A stretch of DNA of 10,399 nt. Source: Nitrospira sp. UBA6909 (GTDB taxonomy: Bacteria > Nitrospirota > Nitrospiria > Nitrospirales > Nitrospiraceae). A program made the translations under genes and the position numbers. Under the pieces are notes generated by a model. It saw only the letters and a program-made list of their open reading frames with translations, made no database searches and was not told where the DNA came from. The stretch is taken from assembly GCA_002451055.1 (NCBI GenBank), contig DKBD01000112.1, forward strand, positions 1,459 to 11,857. The letters are read 5' to 3'. Of this stretch, positions 1 to 5,787 are shown in pieces. The first letter of the stretch is position 1, and every line of letters begins with the position of its first letter.

Positions 1-420
1 GATGATGGAGATCATCGGGGTAATCCCGGTGCCTCCTGCCACGAATCCCACCTTCTTGGCCATGCCATCTACCCAGTGGCCGCCAGGGTTTGGTCCGCTC
101 ATTAGCACGGTATTGCCGATCTGCTGCTCATGGAGATACTTGGAGATCGGGCCCGCCTCATACCGTTTGACGGTGAGGTCGAAGAAGCCGGTTGTTCCGG
201 AGAGTGAGGAGGGCGTATAGGCGCGCTTGACCATCTTGCCGTTGATGTCGGCATGGACGTAGAGAAAATCGCCGGGTAGCATATCCAGCGTGGCGTTGTC
301 GGGAAGTTCGAACCGGAACGTCTTCGTATCGTGGGTGTCCGTTTCGATGGCCGTAAGCTTGTATGGACTCGGCGTTTTCGTCTTGATGCGGGTGACGGAT
401 TCCATATTCGGGCCCATCAT
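1..420 (-). CDS. FAD/NAD(P)H-binding oxidoreductase, cytochrome b5 reductase/FNR-like (3' end cut by window edge)
   Basis: The first 140 codons of a ferredoxin-NADP reductase superfamily enzyme, which moves electrons between NAD(P)H and a partner through FAD. The translation runs through a beta-barrel FAD domain with the flavin motif KRAYTPSS (about residues 65-72), then GPISKYLH and LMSGPNPGGHW, and reaches the start of the nucleotide-binding domain at GGTGITPM just before the edge. This order matches NADH:cytochrome b5 reductase-like proteins; the electron partner cannot be told. The start is uncertain. ATGs lie at 420, 417 and 405, and the frame stays open upstream to the truA stop, with another ATG at 525. 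None has a good ribosome-binding site. The conserved fold begins close to the 405-420 starts, so 420 is used. It lies 129 bp downstream of truA on the same strand and may be the last visible member of the amidase-truA operon. Confidence 0.88.
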   Translation of the reverse strand, partial: MMGPNMESVTRIKTKTPSPYKLTAIETDTHDTKTFRFELPDNATLDMLPGDFLYVHADINGKMVKRAYTPSSLSGTTGFFDLTVKRYEAGPISKYLHEQQIGNTVLMSGPNPGGHWVDGMAKKVGFVAGGTGITPMISII

Positions 421-515
421 ACGAAAGCAAACCCATCGGTGCAATGCCGAAGTTTCAGTAGGCGGCCAGGTTTCCTCCCTCGACCGACCTGTCGCCTGCG
501 CATTCCCTTGCGGGG

Positions 516-546
516 CCCTGTGCATGACGCGCTGATTGTCACAGGG
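516..546 (-). repeat. Inverted repeat just after truA
   Basis: CCCTGTG at 516-522 is perfectly repeated in inverse at 540-546 (CACAGGG), leaving a 17-base loop. It begins four bases past the truA stop. As RNA from the minus strand it could form a short hairpin, but no U-run follows, so it is not a convincing intrinsic terminator. It may be an attenuating or mRNA-stabilising hairpin, or chance. Confidence 0.3.
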
Positions 547-549
547 TGC

Positions 550-1284
550 TCAGTAATCCACCCGCATCAGAAAAAGTCCCTGCGGAGGTGCGGTCTTGCC
601 AGCTGCGGAGCGGTTGCGGGCGTTGAGGATCGAACGGAGTTCGTCCGGCGGCCGTTTCTCCAACCCGACCTCTACGAGTGTGCCAACAATCGAACGCACC
701 ATTTGTTTCAAAAACCGATCAGCGTACACCTCAATTCGCAACTGATTGCCGTGACGTGTGACGGTCAGACACTGAAGACTGCAGATGGGGTCGTCGTTTT
801 CGGTCGGCTGTGTTTCAAACGATGAGAAGTCATGCGAGCCGACGAGCGTCATGGCCGCTTGGTTCATAGAGGCGTCGTTCAGCGGCTTGTAGATATGCCA
901 ACAGTATTGCCGGTCGACGGTCGGACGTTCCGGACGATTCAGGATGCGGTATTCATACAATTTGCCCTTCGCGGAATATCTGGCGTGGAATGTGTCGGGC
1001 ATGATGCCGGCCGATTGTACGACGATGGTTTCTGGCAGGTGGGCATTGAGCGCCCTGGTCCATTGACGCGGGGTCATGTCACGGTCGATGCGAAAGCTTG
1101 CCGCCTGGCCGAGCGCATGAACACCTGCATCGGTCCGTCCTGCGGCGACGACCGACACCTTGGTTTGTGTGACGCCTTTGATCGCGGTTTCGATCGCTTC
1201 CTGAATCGTGGGGAGGCCTGGCTGGCGTTGCCAGCCTGTGTAGGCCGTGCCGTCATATTCAAGTATCAGTTTGACAACAGGCAT
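550..1284 (-). CDS. truA: tRNA pseudouridine(38-40) synthase TruA
   Basis: Cytoplasmic enzyme that isomerises uridine to pseudouridine at positions 38-40 of the tRNA anticodon arm. The 244-residue product starts with the typical LILEYDGTAYTGWQRQP segment and carries the catalytic motif GRTDAGVHALGQ at about residues 49-60, with the nucleophile Asp52. The C-terminal half has the family pattern RFLKQMVRSIVGTLVEVG followed by AAGKTAPPQGLFLMRVDY. The length is near that of known TruA proteins (E. coli about 270), so it looks complete. The start ATG at 1284 is 31 bp after the stop of the upstream amidase gene, so co-transcription from the amidase promoter is likely. The adjacency to a cell-wall amidase suggests no functional link beyond housekeeping. 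Confidence 0.96.
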   Translation of the reverse strand: MPVVKLILEYDGTAYTGWQRQPGLPTIQEAIETAIKGVTQTKVSVVAAGRTDAGVHALGQAASFRIDRDMTPRQWTRALNAHLPETIVVQSAGIMPDTFHARYSAKGKLYEYRILNRPERPTVDRQYCWHIYKPLNDASMNQAAMTLVGSHDFSSFETQPTENDDPICSLQCLTVTRHGNQLRIEVYADRFLKQMVRSIVGTLVEVGLEKRPPDELRSILNARNRSAAGKTAPPQGLFLMRVDY

Positions 1285-1315
1285 GGGCAGCGCCGCCCGA
1301 TAAACCCGCGAGCGT

Positions 1316-2608
1316 TCATCGTAAGTCGGACATGTTGGCGGAGAGAAACGAAGAAATGCCTTTAAAAATAGAAAGCGCGACGTTCTTTACGAACGCAGGT
1401 TGTCGCAGTAATTTCTCTTCATCCGGGTTTGAAATGAAGGCGATTTCCGCCAAGATGCTTGGCATACTTGTGAATCTCAATACGTAAAACGGGGCGGTCT
1501 TCACACCATGATCGTTGACTGCGTAGCTGCCGTTCATATGCGTGACTATCGCTTCCTTGGCGGTCCAGGCAAGTTCGAGCGAGGACTCGATTTTCTTCGT
1601 CGTCAGCAGGTCGGCGACCAGATATTCCCAGCCGACACCGGTACTGTTCAAGGGCGTGCCGTTTTCGCGTGCGGCCACTTCGAGCGCGCGCTGGTCCTTG
1701 GCTTCTCCAAAGTGATACACCTCGATGCCTTTGACCTTGTGCGAGGGGTGTGAGTTGACATGGATGGACACGAACAAGTCGGCGTTATGGCTGTTGGCGA
1801 ATTTGGCGCGTTCTTCCAACTCGACGAAGACATCACGGTCCCTTGTCATCAGCACCTGCACGTCGGGCCGTTTGCTCAGAAGTTCGCGAAGTTTCAGCCC
1901 GACCTTGAGCGTAATGTCTTTCTCTGCGGTGTGCCGCCGCCCCAGTGCTCCCGAATCTTTTCCTCCGTGGCCCGGATCAATCACGATGGTCGTGAACCCT
2001 TTTGATGGAGGAACGAGGGGTTGAACGGGAGGAGGTGTGGAAGGCGGCGAGGGCTCCTGTGCGTCAGGTGATGCGGACTGGTTCTGCTCGGCTGGAAATG
2101 TCACGTCGATGACCAGGCGCGGTGGATTCGAGAGTGTGAACTGCCTATATGTACGGAAATCCGTGGTCGGGAGGGATATGGTGATGCCCAGCGATTCGGT
2201 TTCTGTGATGATGAAAGGACTTGGTATGGTGCCGTCCTCCGCCTTGGCTCTCGCCGCCTGGTTCATAGATGCGTTGGGAAGGGCTATGATTACACGGCTT
2301 GGATTCTTTACCCGTCGCTCGATCGCCTTGACATCCCGGTCTAAGTCCAGGACGAGTCTGGCCTTCTCGGAACTCGCGAAAGCGCGAAAGTTTTGGACAG
2401 TGACGGGGGCGAGCGAGGCAGGCGCCGCATTCACTTTTGGAGTCTTCGTTTGTGTTAATGGACGGGAAGGACGAGTACGGTCGGTCGGGGGCGCAGCCCA
2501 GAGGGATGGGAGCGAGAATGTAATATCCGCGAAGGTTGGGAAAAGGGCGCACACCAACACGGCAATGAAAGACATGAAGGGAATTCGTTGTTGGGCTCGT
2601 CTTCGCAT
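1316..2608 (-). CDS. amiC: Exported N-acetylmuramoyl-L-alanine amidase (AMIN + Amidase_3, AmiC-like)
   Basis: Periplasmic zinc amidase that cuts the bond between MurNAc and the stem peptide of peptidoglycan, usually in daughter-cell separation. The 430-residue product has a basic N-terminus, a hydrophobic stretch and a likely signal cleavage near SLWA (residues 35-38). An AMIN domain (about 68-171), which in this family targets the enzyme to septal wall, follows. A proline-rich linker (about 175-203) leads into an Amidase_3 domain (about 205-425). Visible zinc and catalytic residues are His214 in DPGHGG, Glu229 in AEKDIT, His283 in SIHVNS and Glu388 in ILAEIAFISNP. All key residues are present, so it should be active. 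This AMIN-linker-catalytic layout is that of AmiC. Met12 is an alternative start; neither ATG has a strong ribosome-binding site. It heads the amidase-truA unit. Confidence 0.95.
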   Translation of the reverse strand: MRRRAQQRIPFMSFIAVLVCALFPTFADITFSLPSLWAAPPTDRTRPSRPLTQTKTPKVNAAPASLAPVTVQNFRAFASSEKARLVLDLDRDVKAIERRVKNPSRVIIALPNASMNQAARAKAEDGTIPSPFIITETESLGITISLPTTDFRTYRQFTLSNPPRLVIDVTFPAEQNQSASPDAQEPSPPSTPPPVQPLVPPSKGFTTIVIDPGHGGKDSGALGRRHTAEKDITLKVGLKLRELLSKRPDVQVLMTRDRDVFVELEERAKFANSHNADLFVSIHVNSHPSHKVKGIEVYHFGEAKDQRALEVAARENGTPLNSTGVGWEYLVADLLTTKKIESSLELAWTAKEAIVTHMNGSYAVNDHGVKTAPFYVLRFTSMPSILAEIAFISNPDEEKLLRQPAFVKNVALSIFKGISSFLSANMSDLR

Positions 2609-2622
2609 CTAGGCTTGTCTAT

Positions 2623-2659
2623 GACATCTGGAAGGAGTATCAAACTATTCTCAGATGTC
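2623..2659. repeat. Perfect 8-bp inverted repeat upstream of the amidase gene
   Basis: GACATCTG at 2623-2630 and its exact reverse complement CAGATGTC at 2652-2659 are separated by 21 bases. The arms flank the candidate -10 element of the amidase promoter. An operator for a dimeric regulator is possible; a hairpin with a 21-base loop would be weak. Confidence 0.35.
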
Positions 2660-2673
2660 CTGTATCTTGTCAA
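2644..2673 (-). promoter_or_regulatory. Candidate sigma-70 promoter for amidase-truA
   Basis: On the minus strand a perfect -35 TTGACA (2673-2668) is followed after 18 bases by AATAGT (2649-2644, four of six matches to TATAAT). Transcription would begin near 2637, about 28 bases before the amidase ATG. The perfect -35 box gives some weight, but the -10 is only fair. Confidence 0.35.
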
Positions 2674-2739
2674 GGACTTAGATGGTTTTGCGGGGCGCCG
2701 CGTTGACAGGGTGTTCCCGGCCGCGATAGCGTGAGCGCC

Positions 2740-3261
2740 ATGGCGACACACCTCATCGTGGATGGATATAATCTGTTGGGCGCCACAAGAAGGCTCTCCG
2801 ACCGACTCGAATCCGCTCGTGAGAATCTGCTGCGCGTTCTGGCAGCCTATCGTCACCGGAAGGACCATTCTATTACGGTCGTCTTCGACGGATGGCAACA
2901 GGGGCAACCGATGGAACAGCGGGAGCAGCGGGCCGGTGTGCAGGTTATCTATTCCAAACGCGGCGAAAAGGCCGACCAGGTGATTCAGCGGCTGGTTCGG
3001 CAGTATGGATCGGATTGTGCGGTGGTCACCTCCGACCACGAGATCATCAATGTCGCCAGATCTCATGGCGCGTTCGTGATGGAGGCCCAGGAGTTCGCGA
3101 GAAAGCTGAGCGCCCCTTCATCGCTGGCCGGCGCCGTGCCTCACAAAGAACTGGATAGGGGAGATGATACCAGGTCTTGGAGAGGACCGGAAAAGAAGGG
3201 CAATCCCAAGAAGCTGCCAAAAGCTCAACGTCGACGGCAGGGCCGACTCAAACGATTTTGA
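2740..3261 (+). CDS. YacP/Rae1-type NYN-domain ribonuclease
   Basis: A 173-residue PIN-like nuclease of the YacP NYN family; the Bacillus subtilis member, Rae1, is a ribosome-associated mRNA endonuclease. The conserved acidic metal-binding positions are visible: Asp8 in LIVDGYN, Asp50 in VVFDGW, Asp79 in GEKADQVI and Asp99 in VVTSDHEI. The tail after about residue 145 is short and very basic (KKLPKAQRRRQGRLKRF), suited to binding RNA or the ribosome. The ATG at 2740 is chosen because MATHLIVDGYN is the usual family beginning; a GTG at 2731 would add three residues, and neither has a clear ribosome-binding site. The gene is divergent from the amidase. Its last 14 bases overlap the 3' end of tatD on the other strand. 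Confidence 0.9.
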   Translation: MATHLIVDGYNLLGATRRLSDRLESARENLLRVLAAYRHRKDHSITVVFDGWQQGQPMEQREQRAGVQVIYSKRGEKADQVIQRLVRQYGSDCAVVTSDHEIINVARSHGAFVMEAQEFARKLSAPSSLAGAVPHKELDRGDDTRSWRGPEKKGNPKKLPKAQRRRQGRLKRF

Positions 3262-4027
3262 ACAGACGTTTGGCGTTCTCCGTGGTTTTCCGTTCGATGT
3301 CTTCCAGGGAGAGTGTGGGATGGATCAAGGCGAGGTGCTTGGCAACTTGTGCCACGTAGGCAGGCTCGTTGCGTTTTCCACGATAGGGGACTGGCGTGAG
3401 ATAGGGGCAGTCGGTTTCGATCAGAAGTCGATCCAGCGGGACGGTCTTTGCGATCTCGCGTAGTGTGGTTGCGTTCTGAAACGTCAGCATGCCGGAGAAT
3501 GACAGGTAGAACCCTAGATCGAGGGCATCTTTTGCCAACCAGGGGTCGCCCGAAAAGCAGTGAAATACTCCGCCGACGTCTGAGGCCTGTTCTTCTCTCA
3601 AAATCTTGATCGTGTCCTCTTGTGCGTCCCTCGTGTGGATAATTACAGGTAACGCCAGTTCGCGCGCGAGCTGAATTTGCTCTCGGAACCGCTCGCGTTG
3701 CTCTTTGGGCGAGGAGTGGTTGTAGTGATAATCGAGGCCGATTTCACCGTAGGCCACGACGTTCTTGCTCTTCGCCAACCGGCGGAATTCGTCGTACCAG
3801 CCGTCGCTGATGTGTCTCACTTCATGGGGATGTACCCCGATGGAGGCGTAGACGAATGGATGCTGATCGGCAAGCCGTACGGCTGCCTGGCTTGTCGTAA
3901 GGTCGCAACCGATGGTTATGACGGCTTCAATGCCGGTGTCGAGCGCGCGCGCGAGCATGGCGTCTCGATCTTCATTGAAACGATTGTCGTCGAGATGTGT
4001 GTGGGTATCGATCAGCATAGACAGCAT
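3248..4027 (-). CDS. tatD: TatD-family metal-dependent hydrolase (deoxyribonuclease)
   Basis: A complete 259-residue TatD/YcfH/YjjV-type amidohydrolase-fold nuclease, known in the family as a Mg2+-dependent 3'-5' DNase and as a D-aminoacyl-tRNA deacylase-like enzyme. All signature motifs are present: DTHTHLD (His9, His11), GVHPHE, YGEIGLDYH (Glu95), IIHTRDA (His131), FHCFSGD (His156) and LLIETDCPYLTP (Asp206), with YRGKRNEP after it. The start could also be Met4 (ATG at 4018), because many relatives begin right at MLIDTHTH. It lies 107 bp downstream of the DAHP synthase gene on the same strand and may be read through from it. It converges with the NYN nuclease gene with a 14-bp overlap. The precise substrate and TatD-versus-YcfH identity cannot be set from sequence reading. 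Confidence 0.94.
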   Translation of the reverse strand: MLSMLIDTHTHLDDNRFNEDRDAMLARALDTGIEAVITIGCDLTTSQAAVRLADQHPFVYASIGVHPHEVRHISDGWYDEFRRLAKSKNVVAYGEIGLDYHYNHSSPKEQRERFREQIQLARELALPVIIHTRDAQEDTIKILREEQASDVGGVFHCFSGDPWLAKDALDLGFYLSFSGMLTFQNATTLREIAKTVPLDRLLIETDCPYLTPVPYRGKRNEPAYVAQVAKHLALIHPTLSLEDIERKTTENAKRLFKIV

Positions 4028-4134
4028 CGCAGCATGGAGCCGCGCCTCTCAAAGAGCGTCGTTCAAATTATTCCGCGCGCCGGTTTGTCGCGTGGCCGAA
4101 GTTGCGAGCCGCGATTGCAGCGGACACGTTGGTG

Positions 4135-5193
4135 CTAGACAGGTCGAGCGGTAAGAGAATCGGCGAGTTCGCCCAACAAGAGTTTTGTTTCGTCCCAGCC
4201 TAAGCAGGCGTCCGTGATGGACACGCCATGCGCGAGGGCTACGCCTTCTTTCCAGGTCTGCTTACCTGGTTTGAGATTGCTTTCGAGCATGAACCCCATG
4301 ATGGATTGGCGCCCCTCGCGGAACTGCCGGAGGACCTCATGGGCGACTACGCCTTGACGCGTATGGTCTTTGAGGGAATTATCATGAGAACAATCAATCA
4401 TGATCGGACGGGCGATGCCTTCTCCGGCGACCGCCGCTTCCGCCCTAATGACGTGTTCTGCTTCGTAATTGGTTTTCCCGCCTCCACCCCGAAGCACGAT
4501 ATGACGATCGGGATTCCCCATGGTCTTGATAATGGAGGTTTGGCCGTCGGCATTGATGCCGACGAAATGGTGCGGGGTGCGCGCGGAAATCATCGCATTC
4601 ACCGCAACCTGAAGGCTGCCTTCCGTCCCGTTCTTGAAGCCGACCGGCATGGAGACGCCGCTGGCCATCTCGCGGTGCGTCTGGCTTTCAGTCGTACGGG
4701 CACCGATGGCGGTCCAGCTGATCAAATCGGCGATATATTGCGGGCTGATCGGATCCAGCAGTTCCGTACCACAGGGAAGGCCCAATTGATTGATGTTGAG
4801 GAGAATGGTTCTCGCCAGCTCCACCCCTGCGACGATGTCGCAGGTTCCATCGAGATGCGGGTCATTAATGAGGCCTTTCCAGCCGATCGTGGTGCGCGGT
4901 TTTTCGAAATACGTTCGCATCACGATCAGGAATCGGTCGCGCAGGGCTTCGGCGATCGGCTTCAATTTCACGGCATATTCATACGCGGCGTCAGGGTCAT
5001 GGATGGAACAAGGACCCACGATGACCACGAGGCGGTCTCGGTCTTGTCCATGGAGAATCTTCCTAATGGCTTCACGGGTTTCGACCACCAGTGCAGCGGC
5101 CTGGTCTGTAATGGGAAGTTTAGTCTTGATGACACGCGGCGAAGGCAGTGCTTTGATTTCAATAACGTGTTGGTTGTCGATGGGGCTGCTCAC
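4135..5193 (-). CDS. aroG: 3-deoxy-7-phosphoheptulonate (DAHP) synthase, class I (AroF/AroG/AroH type)
   Basis: Cytoplasmic enzyme joining phosphoenolpyruvate and erythrose 4-phosphate to DAHP, the first step of the shikimate route to aromatic amino acids. The 352-residue product is close in length and sequence to the E. coli enzymes: GPCSIHD, YFEKPRTTIGWKGLINDPH, GARTTESQTHREMASG, PVGFKNGT and SITDACLGW. Probable metal ligands are Cys62, His270, Glu304 and Asp328. The N-terminal extension where feedback inhibitors bind is present, but which amino acid (Phe, Tyr or Trp) controls it is not clear, so the symbol stands for the class. The start is the GTG at 5193. A GAAGGAG ribosome-binding site lies five bases upstream, and this start gives the normal family length. 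The frame is open for a further 102 bp upstream, but that stretch holds the likely promoter. Confidence 0.95.
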   Translation of the reverse strand: MSSPIDNQHVIEIKALPSPRVIKTKLPITDQAAALVVETREAIRKILHGQDRDRLVVIVGPCSIHDPDAAYEYAVKLKPIAEALRDRFLIVMRTYFEKPRTTIGWKGLINDPHLDGTCDIVAGVELARTILLNINQLGLPCGTELLDPISPQYIADLISWTAIGARTTESQTHREMASGVSMPVGFKNGTEGSLQVAVNAMISARTPHHFVGINADGQTSIIKTMGNPDRHIVLRGGGGKTNYEAEHVIRAEAAVAGEGIARPIMIDCSHDNSLKDHTRQGVVAHEVLRQFREGRQSIMGFMLESNLKPGKQTWKEGVALAHGVSITDACLGWDETKLLLGELADSLTARPV

Positions 5194-5198
5194 GGTTT

Positions 5199-5205
5199 CT
5201 CCTTC
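5199..5205 (-). promoter_or_regulatory. Ribosome-binding site fixing the DAHP synthase start
   Basis: GAAGGAG on the minus strand, with five bases to the GTG at 5193. It decides this start over the upstream ATG at 5295, which would add 34 residues absent from the family. Confidence 0.8.
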
Positions 5206-5227
5206 ATCATTGATATCGGTTGGTAAG

Positions 5228-5255
5228 AATATACGAAACACTGAGAAAAAGTCTA
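5228..5255 (-). promoter_or_regulatory. Candidate sigma-70 promoter of the DAHP synthase gene
   Basis: On the minus strand TAGACT (5255-5250, four of six) and TATATT (5233-5228, five of six) are 16 bases apart. Transcription would start near 5221, about 28 bases before the GTG start, with the ribosome-binding site inside this short leader. There is no room for a trp- or phe-type attenuator in it. Confidence 0.45.
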
Positions 5256-5307
5256 GATGTTGAGCTCTAACCCATTGACGAATAAGCACAAACATCGCGT
5301 GGCTGTA

Positions 5308-5337
5308 TTGCCGATTTGACAGAGTTGTTCTAATTAT
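5308..5337 (+). promoter_or_regulatory. Weak candidate promoter for the TonB-receptor cassette
   Basis: The AT-rich divergent gap holds TTGCCG (5308-5313) and AATTAT (5332-5337) with an 18-base spacer, four of six matches each. A perfect TTGACA lies at 5316-5321 but has no -10 at proper spacing beyond a 3/6 match at 5338-5343. No Fur- or Zur-like palindrome is evident by eye. Confidence 0.2.
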
Positions 5338-5366
5338 GTTACTGCGTGCAGCTCAATATGGTACCT

Positions 5367-5678
5367 ATGCGTTTGGCCTATCGGTTAAAAATCGGCCTGT
5401 CGGGTGGCCTTGTTGTTTTGCTGTTGGCCCTCGCGCCGTTTGCTGTTGCGCAAGATGTCCATCACGAATTGGCCGCTGCCGACACCGACGGTCATGAACA
5501 CTCCGATAACGATCTCTGTGAGTGGATCCAGCACCATACGTCGGGATCGCTTGATTTCGATGCCCCCAAAGTAGCGTTCTGCGAACTCATCGAGCTCCGC
5601 GAACAATCAGCTGAGCCGCTTTTTCTTCCTGCCGCGTCCTTGTTTGTCGGTCCCTCGCGCGCTCCTCCCAGCAGCTAG
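5367..5678 (+). CDS. Small exported His-rich protein, DUF2946-like in character
   Basis: A 103-residue protein of unknown function. The first ~28 residues form a signal peptide: basic start MRLAYRLK, a long hydrophobic core, then cleavage around FAVAQ. The mature part has two His pairs and two further His in an acidic setting (VHHE, DGHEH, and CEWIQHH; His32, 33, 43, 45, 56, 57) and two Cys (51 and 72). Such short exported proteins with His and a Cys-x-Trp pattern recall DUF2946 members, found beside TonB-dependent receptors for copper or other metals. Membership is not proven. It lies 109 bp before the receptor gene on the same strand, so joint expression is likely. In-frame alternatives are ATG 5358 and GTG 5346; none has a clear ribosome-binding site. 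Periplasmic metal binding is an inference from His content and position. Confidence 0.7.
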   Translation: MRLAYRLKIGLSGGLVVLLLALAPFAVAQDVHHELAAADTDGHEHSDNDLCEWIQHHTSGSLDFDAPKVAFCELIELREQSAEPLFLPAASLFVGPSRAPPSS

Positions 5679-5774
5679 TTTCCTCCATTGCCGACTCTGA
5701 GTGGAATCAGTGGGCCTGCGGGGACAGGTTGTCCTGCTCCGTCTAGCTCGTTTTTCGACCATTGAGTGGATTAT

Positions 5775-5781
5775 GGGGAGG
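5775..5781 (+). promoter_or_regulatory. Ribosome-binding site fixing the TonB-receptor start
   Basis: GGGGAGG six bases before the ATG at 5788. It places the start there rather than at the upstream in-frame GTG 5701 or ATG 5773, and the signal peptide then begins directly at the N-terminus. Confidence 0.8.
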
Positions 5782-5787
5782 CAAGCC

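Noticed and set aside
467..480. AGGGAGG followed by CTG as a possible start
   Set aside because: That frame stops after four codons (CTG GCC GCC TAC TGA).
331..1365. Two plus-strand open frames (331-825 and 832-1365) opposite truA and the oxidoreductase
   Set aside because: Antisense to well-supported genes; the translations have no family features and no ribosome-binding sites.
2037..2612. Plus-strand open frame of 191 codons across the amidase 5' region
   Set aside because: Shadow of the amidase, which has all its catalytic residues on the other strand.
2455..3066. Minus-strand open frame of 203 codons across the NYN gene and the promoter gap
   Set aside because: Antisense to a clear NYN nuclease; the composition looks like frame noise.
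3940..3957. GC alternating run resembling a Z-DNA or simple repeat tract
   Set aside because: It encodes the ordinary LARALDTG segment of the TatD protein; short and explained by codon choice.
4228..5226. Long open frame (332 codons) on the plus strand across the DAHP synthase gene
   Set aside because: It is fully antisense to a clear class I DAHP synthase, has no recognisable domain, and is explained by codon bias of the real gene.
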